Both the position numbers and the translations under genes were made by a program. A stretch of 64,000 nt of DNA from JALNZF01 sp964447405 (lineage in GTDB: Bacteria > Nitrospirota > UBA9217). Under the pieces are notes generated by a model that searched no databases, was not told where the DNA came from, and saw only the letters and a list, made by a program, of their open reading frames with translations. Numbering within the stretch: the first letter of the stretch is position 1; each line of letters starts with the position of its first letter. The stretch spans positions 496,001-560,000 of the forward strand of contig CAYUSP010000003.1 in the NCBI GenBank assembly GCA_964447405.1. The letters run 5' to 3'. This document shows positions 15,549 through 24,662 of this stretch, in pieces.

Positions 15549-16424
15549 ATGGCAGAGCAGGACTTTTCAAAAAAGGAAAAAAACTATTATACAGACATCC
15601 CGCAAACGAGCGAAGCGTTCTTTCTGAAGGGCTCGAACGGGTATGACTGGGGCATGAAGAACAGGCTGGCGCGCATCTTCAATCCGAAATCGGGGAAGAC
15701 CGTCATGCTTGCCTTTGACCACGGATATTTTCAGGGCCCCACCACCGGGCTCGAACGGGTTGATGTTACGATACGGCCGCTCATCCCCCATGCGGACGCA
15801 CTGATGCTGACACGCGGGATCCTGCGGTCGGTTATCGAGCCATCGTGCACGAACTCGGTGGTAATGCGCGCGAGCGGCGGCCCCAGCGTCCTGAAGGAAC
15901 TCTCCGACGAGCGCATCGCCGTTGACATGGAAGATGCGCTGCGCATGAATGTCAGCGCTGTTGCCGTACAGGTCTTCATCGGCGGCGAATTCGAAACCCG
16001 GACGGTCAACAACATGACCAGGCTCGTGGACGCGGGCATGCGCTACGGTATGCCGGTGCTCGGCGTCACCGCGGTGGGCAAGGACCTCGTCCGCGACATC
16101 CGGTACATAAGCCTCGCAACGCGCATCCTGGCGGAATTGGGCGCCTCGTTCGTCAAAACCTATCACGTGCCGGGATTTGAGCAGGTTGCCGCAGCATGCC
16201 CGGTTCCGATCGTGATCGCGGGAGGAAAAAAACTTCCTGAACGTGAAGCCCTGCAGATGGCCCGTGATGCGATAGACCAGGGTGCCTCGGGCGTGGACAT
16301 GGGCAGGAATATTTTTCAGTCCGACTCGCCCATAGCTATGATCGGCGCGGTGCGCAAGGTGGTTCATGAGAACTGCAGCGTGAAGGAAGCGTACCAGTAT
16401 TATCAGGACATGAAGAATAAATAG
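15549..16424 (+). CDS. Class I aldolase of the LsrF/DeoC-FbaB type
   Basis: A 291-residue TIM-barrel protein. MLAFDHGYFQGPTTGLERVD, the IAVDMEDALRMNVSAVAVQV region, FVKTYHVPGFEQV (with the Schiff-base Lys in VKTY), VIAGGKKL and DMGRNIFQSDSP all match the class I fructose-bisphosphate aldolase/LsrF group. LsrF itself is the thiolase that breaks down phospho-AI-2; archaeal-type FBP aldolases share the fold, and the window gives no lsr genes to decide. The start follows GAGGAGGCGTTCCC, a strong ribosome site. A roughly 25-residue N-terminal extension precedes the domain. Confidence 0.85.
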   Translation: MAEQDFSKKEKNYYTDIPQTSEAFFLKGSNGYDWGMKNRLARIFNPKSGKTVMLAFDHGYFQGPTTGLERVDVTIRPLIPHADALMLTRGILRSVIEPSCTNSVVMRASGGPSVLKELSDERIAVDMEDALRMNVSAVAVQVFIGGEFETRTVNNMTRLVDAGMRYGMPVLGVTAVGKDLVRDIRYISLATRILAELGASFVKTYHVPGFEQVAAACPVPIVIAGGKKLPEREALQMARDAIDQGASGVDMGRNIFQSDSPIAMIGAVRKVVHENCSVKEAYQYYQDMKNK

Positions 16425-16436
16425 AAAGAGCAACAT

Positions 16437-16519
16437 CTTTGACACGGATTTACACGGATAACTGCTATGAAGTGTCATGATTTTTCAGAGCTCTTATCCG
16501 CCCTGATCAGTGTCAAAGG
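16437..16519. repeat. Inverted repeat ending in CTTTGACAC/GTGTCAAAG
   Basis: CTTTGACACGGAT at 16438-16450 is matched by CAGTGTCAAAGG near 16509-16519, enclosing AT-rich DNA. A close relative with the same ends lies at 30951-31053, so this is a dispersed element. It could also act as a transcription end for the aldolase gene. Confidence 0.5.
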
Positions 16520-16577
16520 TTATGTTATTTGCAGTTAGTTGCTGGCTTCATTTTTTAGATATAATGGGTAGCTACTT

Positions 16578-17606
16578 TTGAAAACAGGTGTCTATTACCG
16601 AAACAACGATGTCCGCGTCGAGGAGCGGCCTGAACCCAAGGCAGACGACCGGGACATCATTGTCCGCGTCATGGCCTGCGGTTTGTGCGGGTCGGACCTG
16701 CTGGAGTGGTACCGGATCAAGCGCGCTCCGCTGGTGCTCGGCCACGAACCAGCCGGCGTTGTCTTGGAAACAGGGAAGCTTGTCACGAACGTCAAGCGCG
16801 GAGACCGCATCTTCGTCACCCACCATGTCCCCTGCAATGCCTGTTATCACTGTCTGACCGGACACGAGACCGCGTGCACCACGTTTCAGACCGTCAATAA
16901 TTTCGATCCAGGCGGTTTTTCCCAATTGCTGCGCGTTACCGGCAGAAGTGTGGAGACCGGCACACTCAAGCTTCCGGACAGCGTATCCTTTGAACAAGCG
17001 ACCTTCATCGAGCCCCTTGGTACCGCTATTCGGGCAATGCGGGCCGTGAATCTTAAACCGGGACAGAGCATTCTTGTCTGCGGAAGCGGAGTAGCTGGGC
17101 TGCTCCTCATCAAACTGGCGCGCGCCATGGGTGCAGGCACCATCATCGCAACCGATGTCAGCCCCTACCGGCTTGAGCAGGCCCGGCGATTCGGAGCAAC
17201 GCACGCTATTGCTGCGAATGAAGACGTCCCTGCCTTTGTCCGCAAGGTTAATGACAACATGCTGGCTGATGTCGTCATCCTGAGCGCCGGAGCGCTGCCT
17301 GCCGCGCGCACAGCGCTTTCGTCTGCCGAACGCGGCGGCACGATCCTCTTCTTCGCGGTCCCCAAACCAGGAGAGACCGTGGATGTGGACTTTAATCCTT
17401 TCTGGCGAGACGACATCACTATCAAGACCTGCTACGGCGCGGCACCGCTTGACAACCTCCAGGCGCTTGAACTCATCCGACACAACACCGTGCAGGTGAC
17501 AGACATGGTAACCCATCGATTCGGAATCAAACGGATCGGTGAGGCATTCATGATTGGCGCCAAACCTGATGGCTGCATGAAGGTCATCATAGAACCGAAC
17601 CAGTAA
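16578..17606 (+). CDS. Zinc-dependent alcohol/polyol dehydrogenase (MDR family)
   Basis: A 342-residue dehydrogenase of the threonine/sorbitol dehydrogenase group. Catalytic zinc motif CGLCGSDLLEW with LGHEPAGVV; structural-zinc region CNACYHCLTGHETAC has the four spaced Cys; the Rossmann loop is VCGSGVAGLLLIKLA. The substrate is not defined by sequence. It starts at TTG 16578; a TATAAT at 16561-16566 region serves as probable -10. Neighbouring gpsA lies 51 bases downstream with its own promoter. Confidence 0.87.
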   Translation: MKTGVYYRNNDVRVEERPEPKADDRDIIVRVMACGLCGSDLLEWYRIKRAPLVLGHEPAGVVLETGKLVTNVKRGDRIFVTHHVPCNACYHCLTGHETACTTFQTVNNFDPGGFSQLLRVTGRSVETGTLKLPDSVSFEQATFIEPLGTAIRAMRAVNLKPGQSILVCGSGVAGLLLIKLARAMGAGTIIATDVSPYRLEQARRFGATHAIAANEDVPAFVRKVNDNMLADVVILSAGALPAARTALSSAERGGTILFFAVPKPGETVDVDFNPFWRDDITIKTCYGAAPLDNLQALELIRHNTVQVTDMVTHRFGIKRIGEAFMIGAKPDGCMKVIIEPNQ

Positions 17607-17620
17607 GTTTTACAATTCTT

Positions 17621-17649
17621 TTGACTCTTGCCTGTCTTCCCTTTATAAT
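17621..17649 (+). promoter_or_regulatory. Near-consensus sigma-70 promoter of gpsA (leaderless)
   Basis: TTGACT at 17621-17626, a 17-base spacer and TATAAT at 17644-17649. The gpsA ATG is at 17658, 8 bases past the -10 box, where transcription should begin. No ribosome site is possible, so the mRNA should be leaderless. Confidence 0.75.
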
Positions 17650-17657
17650 CCGCCATT

Positions 17658-18659
17658 ATGAGCAGGGATATTGGAATCATAGGCGCCGGCGCTTGGGGTA
17701 CGGCCCTTGCCATGCTGCTTGCCGGCAAAGGGCATCGAGTCACACTCTGGATGTACGAGCAGGACCTCGCCGAAGAAACCATCCGCACGCGTGAAAACCG
17801 GGTCTATTTCCCTGGATTCGCACTGCCTGAATCCATTCAGGTTACCTCCTCGCTGGAAACCGCGGTTTCAGGCAAGCCGATCATTCTGTCCGTAGCACCT
17901 TCCCACACGGTCCGCGGCGTGGCAGCGCAGTTTGCCCCGTTCCTCGCACGAGATACCATCATCATCAGTGCATCCAAGGGCATCGAAATCAACACCCTCA
18001 TGCCTCTTTCCGACGTCTTCCGCGAAATCCTGCCCCGGCAGTTTCACCAGAAACTCTGTTTCCTCTCCGGCCCGAGCTTCGCGAAAGAGGTGGCGCAGAA
18101 AATGCCTACCGCCATCACCCTTGCTTCATACGATGCTGCCACAGGCAAAGAGGCCCAGGAGGCAATAAGCACTGATTACTTCCGCGTGTATACCAATACC
18201 GATGTCATGGGCGTGGAGCTCGCCGGTTCTCTAAAAAATGTCGTGGCCATCGCAGCCGGCGTGCTCGAAGGCATGGGATTCGGCCATAATACCGCGGCCG
18301 CGCTCCTGACCCGTGGATTGGCTGAAATGGCGCGCCTCGGTGTGGCCATGGGCGGCAGCCTCGAAACATTCTCCGGGCTCGCAGGCATGGGTGACCTTGT
18401 CCTGACCTGCACGGGCGGGCTCTCGCGAAACCGGACCCTGGGCGTCAGGCTCGGCAGAGGCGAAAAACTGGCTGGCATCATGCAGGGCGCGAAAACCGTG
18501 GCAGAGGGTGTCAAAACAGCCAAAGCCGCCCGGGACCTGGCAAGGAAACATGGCATCGAAATGCCCATCGTTGACGAGATCTATCTCCTGCTGTATGAAG
18601 ACAAAGACCCGAGGCAGGCAGTCAAGGATCTGATGAACCGTGAGCTCAAGGGGGAGTAA
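17658..18659 (+). CDS. gpsA: Glycerol-3-phosphate dehydrogenase [NAD(P)+]
   Basis: A 333-residue full-length GpsA, which reduces dihydroxyacetone phosphate to sn-glycerol-3-phosphate for phospholipid synthesis. The N-terminal NAD loop is GIIGAGAWGTALAMLLAGKG; then SASKGIE, LSGPSFAKEVA (active-site Lys region), LKNVVAIAAGVLEGMGFG, and SGLAGMGDLVLTCTG, all family signatures. The start is fixed by its promoter and conserved first residues. The next gene begins within a few bases, so the two are likely cotranscribed. Confidence 0.95.
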   Translation: MSRDIGIIGAGAWGTALAMLLAGKGHRVTLWMYEQDLAEETIRTRENRVYFPGFALPESIQVTSSLETAVSGKPIILSVAPSHTVRGVAAQFAPFLARDTIIISASKGIEINTLMPLSDVFREILPRQFHQKLCFLSGPSFAKEVAQKMPTAITLASYDAATGKEAQEAISTDYFRVYTNTDVMGVELAGSLKNVVAIAAGVLEGMGFGHNTAAALLTRGLAEMARLGVAMGGSLETFSGLAGMGDLVLTCTGGLSRNRTLGVRLGRGEKLAGIMQGAKTVAEGVKTAKAARDLARKHGIEMPIVDEIYLLLYEDKDPRQAVKDLMNRELKGE

Positions 18660-18663
18660 ACGA

Positions 18664-19791
18664 ATGCGGATTGCGGATTGGGGAATGCGAAATCGACTCT
18701 TTCCGGCAGTTTTTGCACTGGTTCTTCTGGCGCTCTGGAGCCATTCCGTCTGGGCTGATATAAAGATCATCGAAGCGGAAGCGAGCTACCTCATGGGCGA
18801 CAACGACAGCAAGATCGCTGCTCACCGCATCGCGGTACTGGCAGCAAAACGAAAAGCGCTCGAACTGGCGGGCACCTATATCGAAACCCTGACGCAGGTG
18901 AGGAACTACCAGCTTACGAAAGATGAGATCCTGGAGTATACCGCCGGCATTCTCGAGACCGAAATCCTGGCCGAGGAAATGCGCGGTACCGCAGAGCGGC
19001 CGGAGATCTACATCAAGACACGATGCACCGTGGACACGTCTTTCCTGTTCAGCCAGATTGACAGCTACCGGGAGAATGAAGACCTGAAGGAGCAGCTAGA
19101 CGTTTTCACAAAAGAAAACTCCGCTCTCCGGAAGGAGCAGGAACTCCTGATGGCCCAGCTTGCTGCACAGAAGGACAGGGCAAAGGCCGAAGCAACGCGG
19201 AAAAAACTGGATGCGGTTCTCTCCAGGGAGGAGTCCAACCACGAGACCACCAGCATCTGGACCAATCTGGCATACAAACTCGTTGATGGGGCCGATGCAG
19301 GCCTGAACTTGAAACAAGAAGACCTTAGGAAACAGGCAATCGTCCTGCAAAAGGCGGTCACGGTCAATCCACAAAACCATCGTGCGCACTACCTCCTTGC
19401 ACTGATCTCTCTCCGTATGGGTGATCAGCCCGGTGCCGAGGCCCATTTGCGCACGTCCATCCATAACCAGCCGTCTAATCCCGCACCGCATATGAAGCTG
19501 GGGATCCTGCTCCGCGAGCGCGGCAGTTATATGGAGGCGATGAAGGAATTCCATTTTGTGGAGCGGCTGAGGCCGAGAAATTTGCCAATCGTTTTTTATA
19601 CCGGCATGACCTTCAAGGACCTGAAGAAATGCGGCAAGGCAGTGCAGTACCTCAACCGTTTTCTGAAGGACAAACGGGTGGGCACCTATCCGCAGCTAAA
19701 AGAACAGGCCCTTGTTGCCATAGAACAATGCGGCGGCGAACGGCCCGGCAGGCAGAAGCGGACAAAGCAAATGAAGAATGGCTCACTATGA
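18664..19791 (+). CDS. Exported LPP20-like/TPR protein
   Basis: About 375 residues. After a signal peptide (RLFPAVFALVLLALWSHSVWA) comes an LPP20-like domain (AAHRIAVLAAKRKALELAGT, YIETLTQVRNYQLTKDEIL), a coiled coil (residues 140-195, EQLDVFTKENSALRKEQELL) and TPR-like helices (NPQNHRAHYLLALISLRMGD, PAPHMKLGILLRERGSYMEA). Probably a periplasmic scaffold; no enzyme motif. Starts at 18664 or 18685 are both possible. The stop overlaps the larB start by 4 bases (ATGA). Confidence 0.75.
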   Translation: MRIADWGMRNRLFPAVFALVLLALWSHSVWADIKIIEAEASYLMGDNDSKIAAHRIAVLAAKRKALELAGTYIETLTQVRNYQLTKDEILEYTAGILETEILAEEMRGTAERPEIYIKTRCTVDTSFLFSQIDSYRENEDLKEQLDVFTKENSALRKEQELLMAQLAAQKDRAKAEATRKKLDAVLSREESNHETTSIWTNLAYKLVDGADAGLNLKQEDLRKQAIVLQKAVTVNPQNHRAHYLLALISLRMGDQPGAEAHLRTSIHNQPSNPAPHMKLGILLRERGSYMEAMKEFHFVERLRPRNLPIVFYTGMTFKDLKKCGKAVQYLNRFLKDKRVGTYPQLKEQALVAIEQCGGERPGRQKRTKQMKNGSL

Positions 19792-20546
19792 ACAGAGATG
19801 CCCTTGCAAAACTGCTTAACAACGTCAAGGCCGGCACGCTGAATATTGAGACCGCGCTGAAACAGCTCAGGCACCTCCCCTTTGAGGATGTAACCTACGC
19901 TCACATAGACCATCACCGCCATCTCCGCCACGGCATGCCCGAGGTCATCTACTGCGAAGGGAAAACCCTTGAACAGGTCGTCGGTATCACGAAACGCATG
20001 CTAAAGCAAGGAAGCGACATCCTTGCCACCCGTGCATCCGAGGACAAGTTCAAAGCGCTCAAAAAGCTCGACAAGCGCGCGGTGTATCACCCGGCCTCTC
20101 GGTCGATCGTGATTCAGGACAAGAAAAAACTTGGTACAAAAGGCATCGTACTGGTATTGACTGCGGGAACATCGGACATACCTGTTGCTGAGGAAGCCGC
20201 GGTCACCGCGGACATGCTCGGCAGCGCTGTCCAGACCGTGTACGACGTCGGTGTGGCAGGCATCCATCGCATCCTGAGCAAGCGGGATCTGCTCGATGCT
20301 GCGCGGGTCATCGTGGTCGTCGCGGGCATGGACGGCGCGCTCCCCTCGGTCGTGGGCGGGCTCGTGGACAAGCCCGTGATTGCCGTGCCCACGAGCGTGG
20401 GCTATGGCGCGGGATTCCAGGGTCTGGCCCCGCTCCTGACCATGCTCAATTCATGCGCGTCCGGCATCGCGGTGATGAACATCGACAACGGCTTCGGCGC
20501 CGGGGTGCTGGCGCATAGGATCAATTTGTTGGGGGAAAAAGCCTGA
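19788..20546 (+). CDS. larB: LarB, P2CMN synthase of nickel-pincer cofactor synthesis
   Basis: A 252-residue AIR-carboxylase-like protein. LarB carboxylates and hydrolyses nicotinic acid adenine dinucleotide to pyridinium-3,5-biscarboxylic acid mononucleotide. The N-terminal segment HLPFEDVTYAHIDHHRHLRH and the PurE-like core (VLTAGTSDIPVAEEAAVTAD, VVVAGMDGALPSVVGGLVD, PTSVGYGAGFQGLAPLLTML) match the family. The start at 19788 is fixed by overlap with the upstream stop. larC follows after one small gene. LarE and lactate racemase LarA were not found in the window. Confidence 0.9.
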   Translation: MNRDALAKLLNNVKAGTLNIETALKQLRHLPFEDVTYAHIDHHRHLRHGMPEVIYCEGKTLEQVVGITKRMLKQGSDILATRASEDKFKALKKLDKRAVYHPASRSIVIQDKKKLGTKGIVLVLTAGTSDIPVAEEAAVTADMLGSAVQTVYDVGVAGIHRILSKRDLLDAARVIVVVAGMDGALPSVVGGLVDKPVIAVPTSVGYGAGFQGLAPLLTMLNSCASGIAVMNIDNGFGAGVLAHRINLLGEKA

Positions 20547-20653
20547 GTCTGCTGTTCACAAAGGCGCGGAAGCCCCGGAGAAAAGATCTCGGTGGAAGAC
20601 GGCAGACCTGCACATTGCATGGCAGATCCAGACTCGTTAAGAGGTGAATTGTT

Positions 20654-21127
20654 TTGTCCACTGCAGCAGGAACAGTGATTTTTGTGCTCGCGGCTGTATC
20701 CTTCCTGTTCGCATGCAGCAGGCCGGCAGACGACGGAGCGAAATCCACTCCAAAACAGCAAGTACGTTCCCAATCCGAAAACAACAGGTACCGCAGAGGG
20801 GTCGCCGACCGTGCTGCGCTCATCATAAAAGAAGAGACTGTGGTAGAATCAGCAACATGGTTCGGAAAAACAGGACTCTCCGATGCCCTTGAGCGTGAAT
20901 TGCCAAGATATCTCCGACGCGAATTCGGGCAGACCCTCTTTGATGCAAAGTCACTGAAGGCAGCGGATCTTTCTTACCTCGGTGCATTTAAAGAAGGGGC
21001 AGCGCGCGTCCACTACTGGCGCGTTCCGTACAGGGACAAGGAAGTATATGCATACATCGAGATCACACCGTCCCAGACCTTTACCGGTTGGGGAAACCGT
21101 ACACCGCGAGATATTGCAGCGAAATAG
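20654..21127 (+). CDS. Probable lipoprotein, unknown family
   Basis: A 157-residue protein starting at TTG with GAGGTGAAT upstream. GTVIFVLAAVSFLFACSRP looks like a lipoprotein signal with Cys at residue 21, though Phe at -2 is atypical. The mature part is charged and ends in a compact domain (HYWRVPYRDKEVYAYIEITP). I do not recognise it. It separates larB from larC. Confidence 0.55.
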   Translation: MSTAAGTVIFVLAAVSFLFACSRPADDGAKSTPKQQVRSQSENNRYRRGVADRAALIIKEETVVESATWFGKTGLSDALERELPRYLRREFGQTLFDAKSLKAADLSYLGAFKEGAARVHYWRVPYRDKEVYAYIEITPSQTFTGWGNRTPRDIAAK

Positions 21128-21206
21128 CATCCCTGGACGGCTTGCCCGCTGATAGCATGCCTTCGTTCGCATTGGATATCGAGCTGCGCACGTAATTGAG
21201 GCAACC

Positions 21207-22388
21207 ATGACCCTGGCTTACTTCGACTGTTTTTCCGGAATATCCGGCGACATGACCCTGGGAGCCCTTGTGGACGCGGGCGTGTCCATCGATGCCCTGC
21301 GCGCCGAGCTTGCGCGGCTCGATCTGTCCGGGTATGAGATCAGTTCGGAACAGGTAAAGCGGTCGGGAATAGCCGCAACCAAGGTTTACGTGAAGCTGGA
21401 CAAACAGAACCAGGGATCGCGGAACCTTGCGGATATCATCAGACTCATCGAAGGATCCTCGCTTTCCGCAATCGTAAGGAAAAAGAGCTGCCGCATATTC
21501 ACGCGGCTGGCTGAGGCCGAAGCTAAGGTCCATGCCACGACCTTGGACAAGGTCCACTTTCATGAAGTGGGCGCAGTGGATGCAATCGTCGACATTGTCG
21601 GATCCGTCATCGCCCTGGAGCTGCTCGGCATCACCGAGATCAGGGCATCAGCGATCAATGTAGGGTCGGGAACGATCAAGACCGCCCACGGACTCCTTCC
21701 TGTCCCTGCTCCCGCAACTGTTGAATTGCTGTCTGGGATACCTATATACCAGTCGTCGACCCCGTTCGAGCTTACCACACCTACCGGTGCCGTGATCATC
21801 AGCACCATGGCGTCATCGTTCGGTTCCCTGCCATCTATGGTGATCGACCGGACAGCCTGCGGAGCCGGGGACAACGAGTTTCCCGGGCTGCCCAATGTGT
21901 TGCGGCTTATAATCGGCAGGCTCGATGCGCGCTATCAAGAGGACACCTCGGTTGTCATCGAAACGAACATCGATGACATGAATCCGCAGATTTATGACTA
22001 TCTCCTAGAGAAACTCATCCAGCAGGGTGCGCAGGACGCCTACCTAACGCCTATCATCATGAAAAAGGGCAGACCCGCGGTGTTGCTCGCCGTACTTGCG
22101 GAACGATCCAGGTCGGACAGCATGATAGACACGATCTTCAAAGAGACAACAAGCATTGGCGTCCGCATCCGGGAAGTTGGACGGAAAATGCTTTCCCGGA
22201 CCCTCAAGTCAATCGCGACAAGCTATGGCCCGATCCGGGTAAAGATAAGCAGCCAAGGCAACGAAATCATGACCGTAACGCCGGAGTATGAGGATTGTAA
22301 AAAAATTGCGGCTGCGACGACCGTACCCCTCAAGACAATCATGGAGGAAGCAATCCGTGCCGCTCAAGGAGAGAAAGATCAATTATGA
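21207..22388 (+). CDS. larC: LarC, nickel insertion enzyme of nickel-pincer cofactor synthesis
   Basis: A 393-residue protein with the family start AYFDCFSGISGDMTLGALVD, metal-binding VHFHEVGAVDAIVDIVG, the segment LPVPAPATVELLSG and the C-terminal domain TNIDDMNPQIYDYL. LarC inserts nickel into the dithiolated precursor with CTP. In Lactobacillus plantarum LarC needs a programmed frameshift; here the two halves are one uninterrupted frame. The next gene overlaps its stop by 4 bases. With larB it implies a nickel-pincer enzyme elsewhere in the genome. Confidence 0.92.
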   Translation: MTLAYFDCFSGISGDMTLGALVDAGVSIDALRAELARLDLSGYEISSEQVKRSGIAATKVYVKLDKQNQGSRNLADIIRLIEGSSLSAIVRKKSCRIFTRLAEAEAKVHATTLDKVHFHEVGAVDAIVDIVGSVIALELLGITEIRASAINVGSGTIKTAHGLLPVPAPATVELLSGIPIYQSSTPFELTTPTGAVIISTMASSFGSLPSMVIDRTACGAGDNEFPGLPNVLRLIIGRLDARYQEDTSVVIETNIDDMNPQIYDYLLEKLIQQGAQDAYLTPIIMKKGRPAVLLAVLAERSRSDSMIDTIFKETTSIGVRIREVGRKMLSRTLKSIATSYGPIRVKISSQGNEIMTVTPEYEDCKKIAAATTVPLKTIMEEAIRAAQGEKDQL

Positions 22389-22813
22389 ATAAACTGATCC
22401 CCGTTGTACTGATCATTATTGTCATGCTTGTTCCGGTGTCATCATCATTCAGCAAGGAAAAGAAAAGCAAGGGCACCTCCGCTTCAGCGCCGCAGGAACC
22501 GGCTGCAAGCCCGTCAGCGGGTGGATGGAAGGATGTACGGACTAACGCCCCGGCCATGATCAAAGCGTCTTACAGGATAGAAGGACCCTATATTGTCATT
22601 CTGCTCAAGAATCTCAGCCAGAATAAAATGCTGCGGGTTAAATATCAGGCAAAATGGAAAAAACTCGATAAGGGCAAATGGGTGGATGATGCGACCTCCG
22701 ACGGTCTGACAGTCAGATTGAAAAAGCTGGAAGACGTGAAAAAAGAGGTGCGTACCCACTCAAAAGACATCAAGGATGTGGTCATCGAGGTCGAGGCCTC
22801 TGAAGTAAGCTGA
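22385..22813 (+). CDS. Exported protein of unknown function
   Basis: A 142-residue protein with a signal peptide (IPVVLIIIVMLVPVSSSFS), a low-complexity Ser/Ala/Pro stretch, then a single small domain (YRIEGPYIVILLKNLSQNKM, LRVKYQAKWKKLDKGKW) of FxLYD-like look. Lysine-rich. The start overlaps the larC stop (ATGA at 22385). No family name can be given safely. Confidence 0.65.
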   Translation: MNKLIPVVLIIIVMLVPVSSSFSKEKKSKGTSASAPQEPAASPSAGGWKDVRTNAPAMIKASYRIEGPYIVILLKNLSQNKMLRVKYQAKWKKLDKGKWVDDATSDGLTVRLKKLEDVKKEVRTHSKDIKDVVIEVEASEVS

Positions 22814-22865
22814 TCACGGAACACCCGGTCGCCTCACCGTGGCCGGCAAATGGGGTATTTATAAC

Positions 22866-24578
22866 ATGCGAACTCTCCGCATAACCATGGCCCAGATCAA
22901 CCCGATTGTCGGTGACCTCGCGGGAAACCGCGACAGGATCATCGACGCCATCACCCGGGCAAAGCAATCAGGTGCCGACATCGTGGCCTTGCCTGAACTT
23001 GCGGTCACCGGGTATCCTCCGGAAGACCTGCTGCTGAAACCGCAATTCGTCAAGGACAATATAAAAACGCTGCACGATATACGGAAAGCGACATCCGGCA
23101 TCGTTGCTATCGTGGGGTATGTCGACACTTGTTTCTCCAAGCTGTTCAACGCAGCAGCGGTGCTTGCCGACGGCAACCACGTCTATACGTATAGAAAGAT
23201 ATTCCTGCCCAATTACGGCGTTTTTGACGAATACCGCTATTTCACACCCGGTGCCCGCTACGTTGTTCTGGCGATCAAGGGTGTCGGCGTGGGCGTAAAT
23301 ATCTGCGAGGACATCTGGTATGAAGAGGGACCTGCGCGGGTCCAGGCCCTAGGCGGCGCGGAGGTTATCGTCAATATCAACGCCTCGCCCTATCATAAAG
23401 GCAAAGGCCGGGAGCGCATGAACATGCTGTCTCGCCGCGCAGCTGAAAACGATGTGGCTATCACCTACACCAACGCGGTCGGCGGCCAGGATGAACTCGT
23501 TTTTGACGGTCAGAGCATGGCCCTTGACGCAAAGGGCAGGACCATCGCACTGGGCAGGCAATTTGAGGAAGAGCTGCTCACTGTGGATGTTCAGGCACCT
23601 GGCACGGCAATCCCCTATCCCGAGAACCGTGAGGAATTCAGTGACTTTCTGGACTATGTTGTTGTTCCCGGGAAGCGGAGCAGAAGAAAGATGCCCGCGC
23701 TGCTAAAACGCACGGTCAAGCCTCTCATTGAGGGCGAAGAAGTATACCGGGCTCTGGTTCTGGGCACACGGGATTATCTGCGAAAGAACGGATTCAAAGC
23801 CGCGGTCATCGGATTATCGGGCGGCATCGATTCGTCCCTTGTTGCGGCGATTGCAGTGGAAGCCATCGGGAACGAAAACGTGTGCGGCGTGTTCATGCCT
23901 TCCCCGTACAGTTCGGAAGAAAGCCGGGATGATGCCGCCGAACTAGCGCAGAACCTTGGAATCAAGCTGCTCACGATCCCCATCCATCAGGCATTCACTG
24001 CCTACCTCAATATGCTCCGCCACGCCTTTGCTCAAACCTCTTCCGATGTTACCGAAGAGAACCTGCAAGCCCGCATCAGGGGCAACATCCTGATGGCGCT
24101 TTCGAACAAGTTCGGCTGGCTCGTGCTCACGACCGGCAACAAAAGTGAAATGTCCACGGGGTATGCCACACTGTACGGCGATATGGCTGGCGGATTCGCG
24201 GTGATCAAGGACGTGCCGAAGACCCTGGCCTACAGCGTCTGCCGGTCCATCAACCGGCTGTCCCGAGGCACGATTATTCCCCGGCGCGTTCTGACCAAGG
24301 CCCCGACCGCGGAACTCCGGCCGAACCAGAAGGACAGCGATTCCCTGCCGGAGTACGACCTGCTCGATCCCATACTCAAGGCCTATGTGGAAGATGACAA
24401 GTCGTTCGTCGAGATGCTCGATTTGGGCATTGACCGGAAAACGATCGAACGAGTGATCCGGCTTGTTGATTCCAGCGAATACAAGCGCAGGCAGGCGCCG
24501 CCGGGCATCAAGATCACGCCGCGAGGTCTCGGCAAGGACCGCCGGTTCCCGATAACGAACAGGTATAAAAGCTTTTAG
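22866..24578 (+). CDS. nadE: Glutamine-dependent NAD+ synthetase
   Basis: About 570 residues: an N-terminal nitrilase-type glutaminase (residues 1-260) and a C-terminal NAD synthetase. Glutaminase catalytic residues lie in ALPELAVTGYPPEDL (Glu), YRKIFLPNYGVFDEYRYF (Lys) and GVNICEDIWYE (Cys). The synthetase has the P-loop-like IGLSGGIDSSLVAAIAVEA, VFMPSPYSSEESRDDA and LTTGNKSEMSTGYATLYGDM. Converts deamido-NAD+ to NAD+ with ammonia from glutamine. ATG 22866 fits the family start; a GTG at 22839 is in frame. It links to larB, which draws on deamido-NAD+. Confidence 0.93.
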   Translation: MRTLRITMAQINPIVGDLAGNRDRIIDAITRAKQSGADIVALPELAVTGYPPEDLLLKPQFVKDNIKTLHDIRKATSGIVAIVGYVDTCFSKLFNAAAVLADGNHVYTYRKIFLPNYGVFDEYRYFTPGARYVVLAIKGVGVGVNICEDIWYEEGPARVQALGGAEVIVNINASPYHKGKGRERMNMLSRRAAENDVAITYTNAVGGQDELVFDGQSMALDAKGRTIALGRQFEEELLTVDVQAPGTAIPYPENREEFSDFLDYVVVPGKRSRRKMPALLKRTVKPLIEGEEVYRALVLGTRDYLRKNGFKAAVIGLSGGIDSSLVAAIAVEAIGNENVCGVFMPSPYSSEESRDDAAELAQNLGIKLLTIPIHQAFTAYLNMLRHAFAQTSSDVTEENLQARIRGNILMALSNKFGWLVLTTGNKSEMSTGYATLYGDMAGGFAVIKDVPKTLAYSVCRSINRLSRGTIIPRRVLTKAPTAELRPNQKDSDSLPEYDLLDPILKAYVEDDKSFVEMLDLGIDRKTIERVIRLVDSSEYKRRQAPPGIKITPRGLGKDRRFPITNRYKSF

Positions 24579-24582
24579 ATTC

Positions 24583-24662
24583 AGGGGCCAGGGTCCAGTA
24601 GCCAGGGGCCTGGGGTTTTTGTTTGCTCTTTCCCGGACCCTTGACCCTTGACCCTGAACCCT
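24583..24662. repeat. GC-rich inverted repeat (CAGGGGCCAGGGTCC / GGACCCTTGACCCTTG)
   Basis: The gap between nadE and rsmI consists of CAGGGGCCAGGGTCCAGTAG and, after a T-rich centre (GGGGTTTTTGTTTGC), CCCGGACCCTTGACCCTTG, a degenerate inverted copy. The T-run after the first arm would allow transcription end for nadE. Confidence 0.5.

Noticed and set aside
15567..16478. 303-codon minus-strand open frame
   Set aside because: Antisense to the aldolase gene, His/Arg-rich translation with no family features.
16572..17516. 314-codon minus-strand open frame
   Set aside because: Antisense to the zinc dehydrogenase gene and without a ribosome site.
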